Assembly: GCF_003116015.1 (NCBI RefSeq)
Contig: NZ_LGQZ01000014.1
Coordinates: forward strand, 1-64,000
DNA: 64,000 bases
Source: Azospirillum sp. TSO22-1
GTDB lineage: Bacteria; Pseudomonadota; Alphaproteobacteria; Azospirillales; Azospirillaceae
Direction: 5' to 3'
Shown here: piece after piece, positions 8,919 to 17,226 of the stretch
Numbering within the stretch: position 1 is the stretch's first letter
Layout: the number at the start of each line of letters is the position of its first letter
The notes under the pieces: model-generated
Seen by the model: the letters and a program-made list of their open reading frames with translations, nothing else
Database searches by the model: none
What the model was told of the DNA's origin: nothing
Position numbers and translations under genes: made by a program

Positions 8919-10148
8919 ATGCCGGACCTGTTGCCGCCCTGCTCGCCCCGCGTCTTTCACAACCCGCGGGCCGACCAGGACCGGGCCTATGGTCCGTCCG
9001 AACGCGCCATCCTCAGCCGCGCCGCCTTCGAGGAGGCGCGCAAGGAGATATCCGCGTGGCCGGGCTACGCGCCGACGCCGCTGCGCTCACTGAAGGGGCT
9101 GGCCCGCGCGGCTGGGATCGACCGGCTCTGGTACAAGGACGAGAGCGCGCGCTTCGCGCTCGGCAGCTTCAAGGCGCTGGGCGGGGCCTACGCGGTGCTG
9201 CGCCTGCTGGCGCGCGAGGTGTCGGCGCGGGCGCCTGGCGTGCCGGTGACGGCGCTGGACCTCGTGGTCGGCCGCTACGGCACCATCACCCGCACCCTCA
9301 CCGTCACCACCGCAACCGATGGCAACCATGGGCGCTCGGTCGCCTGGGGCGCGCAGGTGTTTGGCTGCGGCTGCGTCATCTACGTGCCGGCCAAATGCTC
9401 GGAAGGCCGTCGGCGCGCCATCGCGGAGTACGGCGCCCGTGTCGTGCGGGTGGACGGCACTTACGACGACGCGGTGCGGCGGGCGGCGGCGGATGCGGCG
9501 GCGAACGGGTGGTTTGTCGTCTCCGACACGTCCTACACCGGCTACATGGACGTGCCGCGCGACGTGATGCAGGGCTACGCCGTGATGGTGGAGGAGGCGG
9601 TCTCGCAGCTTCCCGCCAGCGAGCGACCGACGCACGTCTTCGTGCAGGGCGGCGTCGGTGCGCTACCGGCCGCGGTGTGCGGCCATCTGTGGGAGACCTG
9701 GGGGCGGCAGCGCCCACGCTTCGTCTCGGTCGAGCCGCACGGCGCCGACTGCCTGTACCGCAGCGCCGTCGCCGGCCGGCCCTCGGCCGCCGAGGGGAGT
9801 CTGGAGACGGTGATGGCCGGGCTGGCCTGCGGCGAGCCCTCGCTGCTTGCCTGGGCGATCCTGGAGCGCGGCGCCGACGATTTCATGACCATCGACGATT
9901 CCGCCGCGATCGCCACCATGCGCCTGCTGGCCGAGGGCACGGCCGGTGACCGTCCGCTGGTGGCCGGCGAGTCCGGCGTGGCCGGGCTGGCGGCGCTGCT
10001 GTGCTCGGCCGCCGACCCGGAGGCGCGCGCCGCGCTTGGGTTGGCGCCGGACGCCCGCGTGCTGGTGTTCGGCACCGAGGGGGCGACCGACCCGGCGGTT
10101 TACGAGGATCTCGTCGGCCGCAGGCCGGAGGCGGTCAGCGGCGCGTGA
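8919..10148 (+). CDS. dpaL: Diaminopropionate ammonia-lyase (PLP fold type II)
   Basis: 409 aa, full length. The family converts 2,3-diaminopropionate to pyruvate and ammonia using pyridoxal phosphate. Seen are the N-terminal FHNPRADQDRAYGPSE, WYKDESARFALGSFKALGG with the PLP lysine Lys85, TATDGNHGRSVAWGAQ, ARVVRVDGTYDDAV, SDTSYTGYMDVPRDVMQGY and FVQGGVGALPAAV. All are characteristic of YgeX/DpaL. ATG 8919 follows an AGGAGG site. The 3' end overlaps the convergent HAD gene by 49 bp. Downstream ureohydrolase and aminotransferase genes suggest a nitrogen-scavenging cluster. Confidence 0.92.
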   Translation: MPDLLPPCSPRVFHNPRADQDRAYGPSERAILSRAAFEEARKEISAWPGYAPTPLRSLKGLARAAGIDRLWYKDESARFALGSFKALGGAYAVLRLLAREVSARAPGVPVTALDLVVGRYGTITRTLTVTTATDGNHGRSVAWGAQVFGCGCVIYVPAKCSEGRRRAIAEYGARVVRVDGTYDDAVRRAAADAAANGWFVVSDTSYTGYMDVPRDVMQGYAVMVEEAVSQLPASERPTHVFVQGGVGALPAAVCGHLWETWGRQRPRFVSVEPHGADCLYRSAVAGRPSAAEGSLETVMAGLACGEPSLLAWAILERGADDFMTIDDSAAIATMRLLAEGTAGDRPLVAGESGVAGLAALLCSAADPEARAALGLAPDARVLVFGTEGATDPAVYEDLVGRRPEAVSGA

Positions 10149-10837
10149 TCGCGCTGGCGCCGGGCCAGGGCCTGGAGGTCGCCGGCGATCAGGTAATTCG
10201 CCAGTTCCACCACGCCGTCGCCGGCACCGCCCTGTGTTACCAGGTCGGCGTCCTCGCGTACCGAGGAGATGGCGTTGGCCACCGCCACGCTGGCGCCGCA
10301 CAGCGCCAGGAACGAGTGGTCGTTCTCCGCGTCGCCGATGCCGATCACCTTGGACGCCTCCAGCTGCAGTTCATCCAAGGCGAGTTGCAGGCCCGTCGCC
10401 TTGGTCAGCTCGGCCGGCAGGACCATCACCGCGCCCTTGTTGAACTCGACGGCGTTGTCGAGCGCCAGTTCGCGGAACGTATCGATCATCGTCTTCTCGT
10501 GCGGTATGCGGCTGGCGACGATGACCTGCCCGACCTCCAGTGGGATGCCCTTGCGGCGCAGCGCCTCGATGGCCTCGACGGGCGGCGGGGGACCGAGCAG
10601 GGTGCTGTCGCCGGTGTCGGGGCGGTGCACCACCGCGCCGTTCTCGGCGACGACGCGGTCGAACAGCGCCATCTCCGGGAAGGCAGCGCGCAGGCTCTCC
10701 AGCGTGCGGCCGGTGACCAGGACCAGCGTGAACCCCGCCCCCTTCAGCCGGTTCAGTGCGTCGAGCGCGGCGGGGGAGACGCAGCCCGCGTCGGCCAGCG
10801 TGCCGTCGTAGTCAATGGCCAGGGCCGTGTAGAGCAT
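10100..10837 (-). CDS. HAD-IIB family hydrolase (Cof-like sugar-phosphate phosphatase)
   Basis: 245 aa from ATG 10837, which has a GGAGGA site; the open frame extends to 10954 but without a better start. Motif I IDYDGTLADAG (catalytic Asp pair), motif II LVLVTGR, then ELTKATGLQLALDEL with the conserved Lys and motif IV IGIGDAENDHSFLALCG are the HAD type IIB (Cof/YbiV) pattern, with the C2B cap between motifs II and III. It likely dephosphorylates a sugar or other small phosphoester. It is divergent from the ureohydrolase gene and overlaps the dpaL 3' end. Confidence 0.88.
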   Translation of the reverse strand: MLYTALAIDYDGTLADAGCVSPAALDALNRLKGAGFTLVLVTGRTLESLRAAFPEMALFDRVVAENGAVVHRPDTGDSTLLGPPPPVEAIEALRRKGIPLEVGQVIVASRIPHEKTMIDTFRELALDNAVEFNKGAVMVLPAELTKATGLQLALDELQLEASKVIGIGDAENDHSFLALCGASVAVANAISSVREDADLVTQGGAGDGVVELANYLIAGDLQALARRQRDHAPLTASGLRPTRSS

Positions 10838-10968
10838 GACGTCCTCCGCGCGCAGCGATCCGTCACCGGGTAAGACAGCCGGGGTGGGGCTTTGGTTGCC
10901 GCTCTCTTGCGGGGGGACGATGAACCGGTCACCATGGCTGGTAAGACCGGACAACGGGATGACGAGGG

Positions 10969-11940
10969 ATGGACCAGGGACAGGGCTTTTTCGAACCGCT
11001 CGATGTGGCGGTGTACCCGCGCTTCAGCGGGCTGCCGACCTTCATGCGCCTGCCGTACGTGGCTGATCCGGCGAAGGTTGACATCGCGCTGATCGGCGTG
11101 CCGTGGGACGCCGGCGTCACCAATCGCCCCGGCGCCCGGCACGGCCCGCGCGAGATCCGCAACCAGTCCAGCCTGATGCGCCGCGTCAACCACCAGACGC
11201 GGGTCTGCCCGTACGAACTGGCGCGCATCGCCGACCTCGGCGACGTCAGCGTCAACCCCTGCGACATGGACGAGACCATGGACCGGGTGGTGGACTTCTA
11301 CAGCACGGTGCGCAAGGCCGGTGCGTTGCCGCTGTCGGCCGGCGGCGACCACATGGTGACGCTACCGATCCTGCGCGGCCTGTTCGATGGCACGCCGCTC
11401 GGGCTTGTGCACTTCGACGCGCACTCCGACACGACTGACAGCTATTTCGGCGGCACCAAGCTGACGCACGGCACGCCCTTCCGCCGCGCCATCGAGGAGG
11501 GGCTGCTCGACCCGAAGCGGATGATCCAGGTGGGCATCCGCGGCTCGATGTTCGATCTGCACGACCTCGACTTCGCGCGTGACGCCGGCGTGCGGATCCT
11601 GTTCATCGAGGAGGCGTTCGAACTGGGCACGGCCGGCGTGGTCGCCGAGATCCGCAAGGTGGTTGGCGAGGCGCCGTGCTATCTCACGTTCGACATCGAC
11701 TGCCTGGACCCGGCCTTCGCGCCCGGCACCGGCACGCCGGAGATCGGCGGCTTCACCACCGCCCAGGCGCAGCAGATGCTGCGCGGCTTGCGCGGGGTGA
11801 ACCTGACGGGCGGCGACGTGGTCGAGGTGGCACCGCCCTTCGACCCGAGCGGCGTCACCGCGCTGGTCGGCGCCACCATGATGTTCGAGATCCTGTGCCT
11901 GATGGCCGAGGCCGTGGGCGCGCGGAAGGGGAGAGTGTAA
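10969..11940 (+). CDS. speB: Agmatinase-family ureohydrolase
   Basis: 323 aa. The binuclear manganese site is complete: GGDHMV (His128), FDAHSDT (Asp150, His152, Asp154) and FDIDCLDPAF (Asp242, Asp244). It hydrolyses a guanidino compound to urea plus an amine. Agmatine, guanidinobutyrate and guanidinopropionate are all possible because family members differ mainly in the N-terminal loops. The longer N-terminal segment (FFEPLDVAVYPRFSGLPTFMRLP) resembles guanidinobutyrase/guanidinopropionase-type members as much as SpeB. The aminotransferase GTG follows its stop codon without a gap, so the two are co-translated. Confidence 0.88.
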   Translation: MDQGQGFFEPLDVAVYPRFSGLPTFMRLPYVADPAKVDIALIGVPWDAGVTNRPGARHGPREIRNQSSLMRRVNHQTRVCPYELARIADLGDVSVNPCDMDETMDRVVDFYSTVRKAGALPLSAGGDHMVTLPILRGLFDGTPLGLVHFDAHSDTTDSYFGGTKLTHGTPFRRAIEEGLLDPKRMIQVGIRGSMFDLHDLDFARDAGVRILFIEEAFELGTAGVVAEIRKVVGEAPCYLTFDIDCLDPAFAPGTGTPEIGGFTTAQAQQMLRGLRGVNLTGGDVVEVAPPFDPSGVTALVGATMMFEILCLMAEAVGARKGRV

Positions 11941-13101
11941 GTGAATCCGTTCGTTTCCGCGGTCGAAGCGCCGCCCATCGCCGAGGCGTGGAGCTGGGTC
12001 CAAGGCCGCGTGTTCCCGGCCGACAAGCCGCTGATCGACCTCTGCCAAGCGGTGCCCGGCTACGCTCCCGCGGAAGAGCTGCGCGCGCACCTAGCGCAGC
12101 AGGTCGACGCCTACGACACCGCCCGCTACACGGGAATCGCCGGCATCCCGCCGCTGCTCTCGGCGCTGGCCGTCCGTACGAGCCAGCTGTACGGCGGGCC
12201 GGTGAGGCCGGAGGAGGTGATGATCACCGCCGGCTGCAACCAGGCCTTCGTCGTCGCGGTGATGACGCTGGCCAAGCCTGGCGACAACGTTCTCCTGCCG
12301 GCACCCTGGTACTTCAATCACAAGATGACGCTGGACATGCTGGGTATCGAGGTCCGGCCGTTGCCCTGCCGTCCGGAGAACGGTCTCGTCCCCGACCCGG
12401 CCGACGCCGAGCGGCTGATTGACGCGCGCACCAAGGCCGTGGTCCTCATCACGCCGAACAACCCGACCGGCGCCATCGCTCCGCCCCAGACCATCGCGGC
12501 CTTCCACGACCTGTGCGCCGCTTGGGGAATCCATCTTCTGCTGGACGAGACCTACCGCGACTTCCCGATCCGCGAGGACGCGCCGCACGGCCTGTTCCGT
12601 CGGCCGGACTGGGGGAAGACGCTGGTGCACCTCTACAGCTTCTCCAAGGTGTACAGCCTCGCCGGCTACCGGGTGGGGGCGATCGTCGCGGCGCCGGAGT
12701 TGCTGGAGCAGGCGATGAAGGTGCTGGACTGCCTCGCCATCTGCGCACCGCACATCGGGCAGAAGGCGGCGCTCTACGGGCTGGACCACTTGTCCGGCTG
12801 GGTGGCCGAGCGGCGCGCCGACATCGCCGCGCGGATCACCGCCTTCCAGGAGGCCATGGGGGATGGCCGCACCGGCTACCAGATTGTCAGCATCGGCGCC
12901 TACTTCGCCTTCGTCCGCCATCCGTTCCCGGGGCGGCCGGCGACGGAGGTGGCGCGGGAAATGGCCGACCGCCACAACATCCTCTGCCTGCCAGGGCCGA
13001 TGTTCGGGCCGGGGCAGGAGGCCTACCTGCGTTTCGCCTTCGCCAACGTGGATGCGGCGATGATGCCGGAGATCGCGCGGCGTCTGACCGAAAGCGTGTA
13101 A
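11941..13101 (+). CDS. PLP-dependent class I/II aminotransferase
   Basis: 386 aa, starting at GTG directly after the ureohydrolase stop. The fold type I pattern is clear: TRYTGIAGIPPLLSALA region, NNPTGAI, LLLDETYRDF with the PLP-ring Asp, YSFSKVYSLAGYRVG with the Schiff-base Lys, and a C-terminal AYLRFAFANVD with the carboxylate-binding Arg. It transfers an amino group to a 2-oxo acid. The context suggests that it uses the amine or amino acid released by the ureohydrolase, but the substrate cannot be fixed from sequence. Confidence 0.9.
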   Translation: MNPFVSAVEAPPIAEAWSWVQGRVFPADKPLIDLCQAVPGYAPAEELRAHLAQQVDAYDTARYTGIAGIPPLLSALAVRTSQLYGGPVRPEEVMITAGCNQAFVVAVMTLAKPGDNVLLPAPWYFNHKMTLDMLGIEVRPLPCRPENGLVPDPADAERLIDARTKAVVLITPNNPTGAIAPPQTIAAFHDLCAAWGIHLLLDETYRDFPIREDAPHGLFRRPDWGKTLVHLYSFSKVYSLAGYRVGAIVAAPELLEQAMKVLDCLAICAPHIGQKAALYGLDHLSGWVAERRADIAARITAFQEAMGDGRTGYQIVSIGAYFAFVRHPFPGRPATEVAREMADRHNILCLPGPMFGPGQEAYLRFAFANVDAAMMPEIARRLTESV

Positions 13102-13129
13102 GGTTTGCCGAAACAATCAAAAGATGTAG

Positions 13130-13163
13130 CATAGTGTTTTTGATAAGCATCAAGAGCACTATG
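13130..13163. other. Long hairpin in an AT-rich intergenic island
   Basis: CATAGTG at 13130 pairs with CACTATG ending 13163, and TTGAT pairs with ATCAA inside. With two G-U pairs this makes a continuous 15-bp stem and an AAGC loop. No T-run follows, so an intrinsic terminator is unlikely. It may be an attenuator, an sRNA part or a protein site for the small gene at 13260. Confidence 0.5.
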
Positions 13164-13259
13164 CGTCGAGAATATGGCAGGTATTACAGATTCTTCTCCG
13201 TGTTTGGATGGGCTTAGAGTGATTTTGCTAAGTCCATATTCAAATAATGGAGATAGATT

Positions 13260-13496
13260 GTGACCGACCAAGTCATCGGCGTGTACCAAGCAACGGTTGT
13301 GGAGGAGCAGGGTAACGTCGAGGGAACCGTGGGGCGCCGCCGGGAGTCGTACCTGACCTTCCTTGGTCTCGCGTTCCTGCTGATCATGCCGCTGGGGATC
13401 GTGTTCCATCCCGAGTGGCTGGCGACCGTGGCCGAGATCGGCACCCTGGTGGCGGCGGTCAGTATTCTGAGGCTGACCCTCGTGCCGAAGCAGTGA
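13260..13496 (+). CDS. Small hypothetical membrane protein
   Basis: 78 aa from a GTG at 13260, with GGAGATA upstream. Residues 1-35 are polar and charged. Residues 36-52 (LGLAFLLIMPLGIVFHP) and 56-72 (ATVAEIGTLVAAVSILR) are two hydrophobic segments, consistent with an inner-membrane hairpin. No family is recognised. It is preceded by an AT-rich island and followed at once by a terminator, so it is a single-gene transcript. Confidence 0.55.
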   Translation: MTDQVIGVYQATVVEEQGNVEGTVGRRRESYLTFLGLAFLLIMPLGIVFHPEWLATVAEIGTLVAAVSILRLTLVPKQ

Positions 13497-13501
13497 CGGA
13501 A

Positions 13502-13530
13502 AAAGGCCCGCCACGAAGCGGGCCTTTCCA
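13502..13530 (+). terminator. Rho-independent-type terminator
   Basis: Perfect 10-bp stem AAAGGCCCGC / GCGGGCCTTT with a six-base loop (13502-13527), 5 nt after the small membrane-protein stop. The A and T ends of the stem make it usable in both directions; the convergent gene ends at 13561. Confidence 0.8.
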
Positions 13531-13560
13531 TTCGGGCTCGATGCCGGCCCGGGCCGACGC

Positions 13561-13938
13561 CTACGACCCTGGTTCCTCGGAGACCGTGAGGCTGTTGTAC
13601 ATCAGCGTGCCGAACGGCGTCATGACCTGCCCGACGTAGCAGGCGCTGGACAGGAGGAAGGCGGTGGCGGCGCCGATTTCCAGCACATGGATGGGCAGGA
13701 TGCGGCCGGCCGCGCCGCCCGCCAGCGCTGCGCCGCCCATGAAGTAAGCGGTCGCCGCGCCCGCCACGGCCATGCCGATGCCGCAGCCCACGCCCGCGGC
13801 CTCGGAATCCGTCAGCAGCGGTATGGTGCGATAGGTCGGCACCGCCTGGGCGTTGACCGCCTGCGCGGCAGCCACGACGGGGTTGGCAGCCGCGAGAGCG
13901 ACCGCCAGAAGCCCGGCACACACTTTGACCGATCGCAT
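13561..13938 (-). CDS. Secreted or membrane hypothetical protein
   Basis: 125 aa. Residues 1-26 form a signal peptide ending VVAAAQA. Two Gly/Ala-rich hydrophobic stretches follow (about 48-72 and 84-100: CGIGMAVAGAATAYFMGGAAL and IGAATAFLLSSACYVG), with one Cys in each. This suggests a small membrane protein. No family is recognised. The stop is close to the bidirectional terminator at 13502. The next gene upstream on the same strand (13948-14349) is also a small secreted orphan 9 nt away, so they probably form one transcript. Confidence 0.65.
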   Translation of the reverse strand: MRSVKVCAGLLAVALAAANPVVAAAQAVNAQAVPTYRTIPLLTDSEAAGVGCGIGMAVAGAATAYFMGGAALAGGAAGRILPIHVLEIGAATAFLLSSACYVGQVMTPFGTLMYNSLTVSEEPGS

Positions 13939-13947
13939 GCGGGGCCG

Positions 13948-14349
13948 TTATGGAGCAGCCGGCGGCCGCGGGCGCATTATCTTGCCCGGACCATTCTCGG
14001 TCCGCGGTGCCATTTCGGAGCGCCCGGCGCCGGCTTCCGCCGCCATCTCGCCATTGCCGTTGCGCATCCGCTGGCCGCCGTTCTCGGTCATCACGGCGCC
14101 GTTCTCGGCGGCGCGCTGGCGCATCTTGCCCATGGTCTCCGTCATGATGGTCTCGCGCTCCTGCGGGGTCTGCGCGTTGCGCATCCGCTCGCGCACGGCG
14201 GCGCGCTCCTGCAGGGTCATCATCCGCTCGGGCGCCACTTCACGCGCCGGAGACGCCGCCTCCTGGGCGAGCGCCTGTCCCACCGACCCGACGGAAAGCC
14301 CGCCAACCATCGCACCCAGAACGAGACACCGGCTGAACCAGCACGTCAT
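13948..14349 (-). CDS. Secreted hypothetical protein, Met/Arg/Glu-rich
   Basis: 133 aa. A signal peptide (residues 1-28, ending GQALAQE) precedes a highly charged helical region with repeated Arg-Glu-Met patterns (MMTLQERAAVRERMRNAQT, RETIMTETMGKMRQR). It ends in an Asn/Gly/Met-rich tail. It is reminiscent of small periplasmic metal-stress proteins of the Spy/CpxP or heavy-metal-sensor type, but no diagnostic LTxxQ motif is present, so I leave the function open. It is upstream of, and probably co-transcribed with, the 13561-13938 gene. Confidence 0.62.
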   Translation of the reverse strand: MTCWFSRCLVLGAMVGGLSVGSVGQALAQEAASPAREVAPERMMTLQERAAVRERMRNAQTPQERETIMTETMGKMRQRAAENGAVMTENGGQRMRNGNGEMAAEAGAGRSEMAPRTENGPGKIMRPRPPAAP

Positions 14350-14502
14350 GGCACCCTCCTGCTGCGTGTCGCTCCCGAACGGCGCGCAGCCGTTCGAGGC
14401 ATTTTAAACGCTACGGAATTGCCACGATGATAGATTGTATGCTGTGCAAAGTCATTGCGAAAGCGCAAGCGGTGCTGCGGTACTTTCGCGTTGGACGCAG
14501 GC

Positions 14503-15177
14503 TCAGTGGATCAGGTGCGTGACCACGTTGGCGCCAGCGGCGGACAGCGCGCCGGCCGTCTCGCGGTAGTCCACGGTGCCGGAGAAGCCACCGGCGGCGC
14601 GGACCTGCTCGATCCAACCCTGCGAGGCGCCCAGCGACACCAAGCGACTGACCATGGTGGTGGTGGTGCGCAGCGTCATGCGGCCGTCCTCGGCCATGCG
14701 CGGCGCGTGCACCATGAACTCGGCGTTCGGGGCGGCGTAGCGCGGGTAGCCGGCCAGGAAGACGCCGACGCACATGCTCTCGCACGCTTCGCCGCCGCGC
14801 ACGCGGGTGGCGATGGGGCGGCCCTTCTCGCGCTCGGCGAGGATCAGGTCGATCATGCGGTAGCCGGCTGAGGTGAAGCCGCCGGGGCTGGCCAACTCGA
14901 TCACCAGCGGCAGCGCGCGGGGCAGGGCCTGCACGGCGTCGGTCAGGCGCTGTTCGACACCCTTGGTGATGATGCCGTCAATGCGCAGCACGGCGGTACC
15001 GTCGGCGACGGTCTGGATCACGATGGCGTCGGGGAGGGCAGGAGCGCCGCCGGTGCGGGCGATCGCGCCGGCGTCGGCGTCGGAGCCGCTCCCAGAACCG
15101 GCCATCGTGGCATCGCTCAGGCACACGGTCAGCAGCGCGGTCAGGGCGATCATGCGGGTGAAAGCGCGAACCAACAT
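14503..15177 (-). CDS. Secreted ClpP-fold protein (COG3904-like)
   Basis: 224 aa from ATG 15177, which has an AAGGAGGA site; a longer frame to 15348 is not supported. A signal peptide (1-27, LTALLTVCLSDATMAG) is followed by a ClpP/crotonase-like fold: IDGIITKGVEQRLTDAV, LVIELASPGGFTSAGYRMID, then GEACESMCVGVFLAG, which matches the ClpP nucleophile elbow with Ser, and AEFMVHAPRM, which matches the catalytic His strand. A periplasmic serine peptidase-like activity is plausible. The third triad residue cannot be assigned by eye. No partner is adjacent. Confidence 0.78.
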   Translation of the reverse strand: MLVRAFTRMIALTALLTVCLSDATMAGSGSGSDADAGAIARTGGAPALPDAIVIQTVADGTAVLRIDGIITKGVEQRLTDAVQALPRALPLVIELASPGGFTSAGYRMIDLILAEREKGRPIATRVRGGEACESMCVGVFLAGYPRYAAPNAEFMVHAPRMAEDGRMTLRTTTTMVSRLVSLGASQGWIEQVRAAGGFSGTVDYRETAGALSAAGANVVTHLIH

Positions 15178-15538
15178 CCAGTCCTCCTTGCGACGGACGG
15201 ACATTGGCGGGGAAAGCTTAACGGAATGGTTAACGCGACCCGTGCCCGAAAGAGGTAGGTGGCGGCGACCAAGAGTTTTCCGAAACAATGCGCTAAAGAA
15301 GTCCACCGGAACGATAGGATTTTGATGGGATAAAGAAACCATGGACATGGTGTTTCACCGCCGCGTTTTGCGCTGCGCAACGGCTTATTGACACACTAGG
15401 CGACAGCGGCCGTTGACTTCAAGCGCTGCATTTCCGCATTGCAGCGGAAGCGTACGGGGGTGCCGGGGCTTGCGGGGCCGGCCTCGCTCGGTCATCATCG
15501 CCGCAAAAGAGTTCCGAACAGGGAAGAGACGCCGCCCG
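15178..15538. other. 361-bp intergenic region between divergent transcripts
   Basis: It separates the ClpP-like gene and the ABC importer. It contains two TTGAC hexamers (15388 and 15413) and an overlapping pair of inverted repeats at 15424-15449: CGCTGCA...TGCAGCG, and TTCCGC...GCGGAA nested in it. These look like an operator near the importer promoter. No -10 could be fixed with confidence. Confidence 0.4.
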
Positions 15539-16375
15539 ATGTCCGTTGCCAGAGCAGCCCCGCCCGCGCCCCATCCGGCGCTGGCGATCGAGGGCGTGAC
15601 GTGTTCGTTCGCCTCCGCGCACGAGAAGGGCGCGGTCTACACCGCGGTCCGGGACGTGCATTTCACGGTGGGCACCGGGGAGTTCGTCTCCATCGTCGGG
15701 CCGACCGGCAGCGGCAAGTCCACCATCCTCAACGTCATCGCGGGCCTGCTGGCCCCCAGCGCCGGGCGCGCCGTGGTGTTCGGCGAGGACCTGCACGGCA
15801 TCAATCCGCACGCCGGCTACATGTTCCAGGCCGACGCGCTGATGCCGTGGAAGTCGGCGCTCGACAACGTGGCGGCCGGGCTGGAGTTCCGCGGCGTGCC
15901 GCGAGCCGAGGCGCGGGAACGGGCGCGGCCGTGGCTGGCCCGCGTCGGGCTGGACCGCTTCGGCGAGCGCTTCCCGCACCAGCTCTCCGGCGGCATGCGC
16001 AAGCGCGTGGCGCTGGCGCAGACGCTGATCGTCGATCCCAAGATCATCCTGATGGACGAGCCGTTCTCCGCGCTCGACGTGCAGACGCGGCAGCTGATGG
16101 AGAACGAGCTGCTCGACCTGTGGTCGGCCGACCGCAAGTCGGTGGTCTTCATCACCCACGACCTGGAGGAGGCGATCGCGCTGTCCGACCGCGTGCTGGT
16201 GCTGTCGGCCGGGCCGGGCGCGCGCCTGATCGGCGAGTACCGCATCGACATCGACCGGCCGCGCGACGTGGCCGACATCCGCATGACCCCGCGTTTCCTC
16301 GACCTCCACCGCGAGATCTGGTCCCAGCTCCGCGACGAGGTGCTGAAGGGCTACGCGCAGACCAAGCTGCAGTGA
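15539..16375 (+). CDS. ABC transporter ATP-binding protein (NitT/TauT family)
   Basis: 278 aa. The nucleotide-binding domain is complete: Walker A GPTGSGKST, Q-loop YMFQADALMPW, signature LSGGMRKRVALAQ, Walker B IILMDEPFSALD and H-loop ITHDLEEA. The DALMPWKSALDNV pattern and length fit the SsuB/TauB/ThiY-like subclass that energises import of nitrate, sulfonates or pyrimidine precursors. ATG 15539 is the family-type start. It is first in a three-gene operon with the permease (13 nt after) and binding protein. Confidence 0.93.
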   Translation: MSVARAAPPAPHPALAIEGVTCSFASAHEKGAVYTAVRDVHFTVGTGEFVSIVGPTGSGKSTILNVIAGLLAPSAGRAVVFGEDLHGINPHAGYMFQADALMPWKSALDNVAAGLEFRGVPRAEARERARPWLARVGLDRFGERFPHQLSGGMRKRVALAQTLIVDPKIILMDEPFSALDVQTRQLMENELLDLWSADRKSVVFITHDLEEAIALSDRVLVLSAGPGARLIGEYRIDIDRPRDVADIRMTPRFLDLHREIWSQLRDEVLKGYAQTKLQ

Positions 16376-16388
16376 GGGCAGGGACATC

Positions 16389-17201
16389 ATGGCCGCCACC
16401 CCCCGACCCAAGCGCCTGCCCGGCCGCCCGGTGATCCTGCTGCTGCAGTCCTTCGTGCTGGTGGGATTCTTCCTGCTCTGGCACGTGCTGACCGCCACCA
16501 ACATCATGAGCCCGTTCTTCTTCGGCACGCCGCTGGCGGTGCTGGAGCGGACGTGGAAGGACTTCGCCTCCGGGGTGATCTGGTACCACCTCTACATCAC
16601 GCTGCTGGAGACGCTGCTGGCCTTCGCCATCGGCACGGTGGCGGGGATCGTCTTCGGCTTCTGGTTCGCCCGGGCGCCGCTGGTGTCGGCGGTGTTCGAT
16701 CCGTACATCAAGGCGGTCAATGCGCTGCCCCGCGTGGTGCTGGCGCCGATCTTCATGCTGTGGCTGGGGCTGGGCATCTGGTCGAAGGTGGCGCTGGGCG
16801 TCACGCTGGTGTTCTTCATCGTCTTCTTCAACGTCTACCAGGGCGTCAAGGAGGTGAGCCCGGTGGTGCTCGCCAACGCCCGCATGCTGGGCGCCAGCTC
16901 ACGCGACCTGCTGCGCCACGTCTATCTGCCGTCGGCGCTGGCCTGGGTGTTCTCGTCGCTGCACACGGCGGTGGGTTTCGCCATGGTCGGAGCGGTGGTG
17001 GGCGAGTACCTGGGCTCGGCCGCCGGCCTCGGCTACCGCATCCATCAGGCGGAGGGCGTGTTCGACACGGTCGGCGTGTTCTCCGGCATGCTGGTGTTGA
17101 CCATCTTCGTGATCGTCATCGACGCCGTCGTCACCGTCATCGAGAAGCGCCTGCTGCACTGGCGCCCGCAGGAGGCGCACACCACCGGCGCGCAGGGGTA
17201 A
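16389..17201 (+). CDS. ABC transporter permease (NitT/TauT family)
   Basis: 270 aa. It has an N-terminal membrane segment (about 17-38, VILLLQSFVLVGFFLLWHVL) and five further hydrophobic segments. The EAA loop with the conserved Gly is in VVLANARMLGASSRDLLRHVYLPSALAWVFSSL. This is the BPD_transp_1 fold of the SsuC/TauC type and forms the inner-membrane channel. It sits between the ATPase and the binding protein, so the operon has ATPase-permease-binding-protein order. Confidence 0.93.
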   Translation: MAATPRPKRLPGRPVILLLQSFVLVGFFLLWHVLTATNIMSPFFFGTPLAVLERTWKDFASGVIWYHLYITLLETLLAFAIGTVAGIVFGFWFARAPLVSAVFDPYIKAVNALPRVVLAPIFMLWLGLGIWSKVALGVTLVFFIVFFNVYQGVKEVSPVVLANARMLGASSRDLLRHVYLPSALAWVFSSLHTAVGFAMVGAVVGEYLGSAAGLGYRIHQAEGVFDTVGVFSGMLVLTIFVIVIDAVVTVIEKRLLHWRPQEAHTTGAQG

Positions 17202-17226
17202 GGTTCAAGGAAAGGGAGGGACAGGA

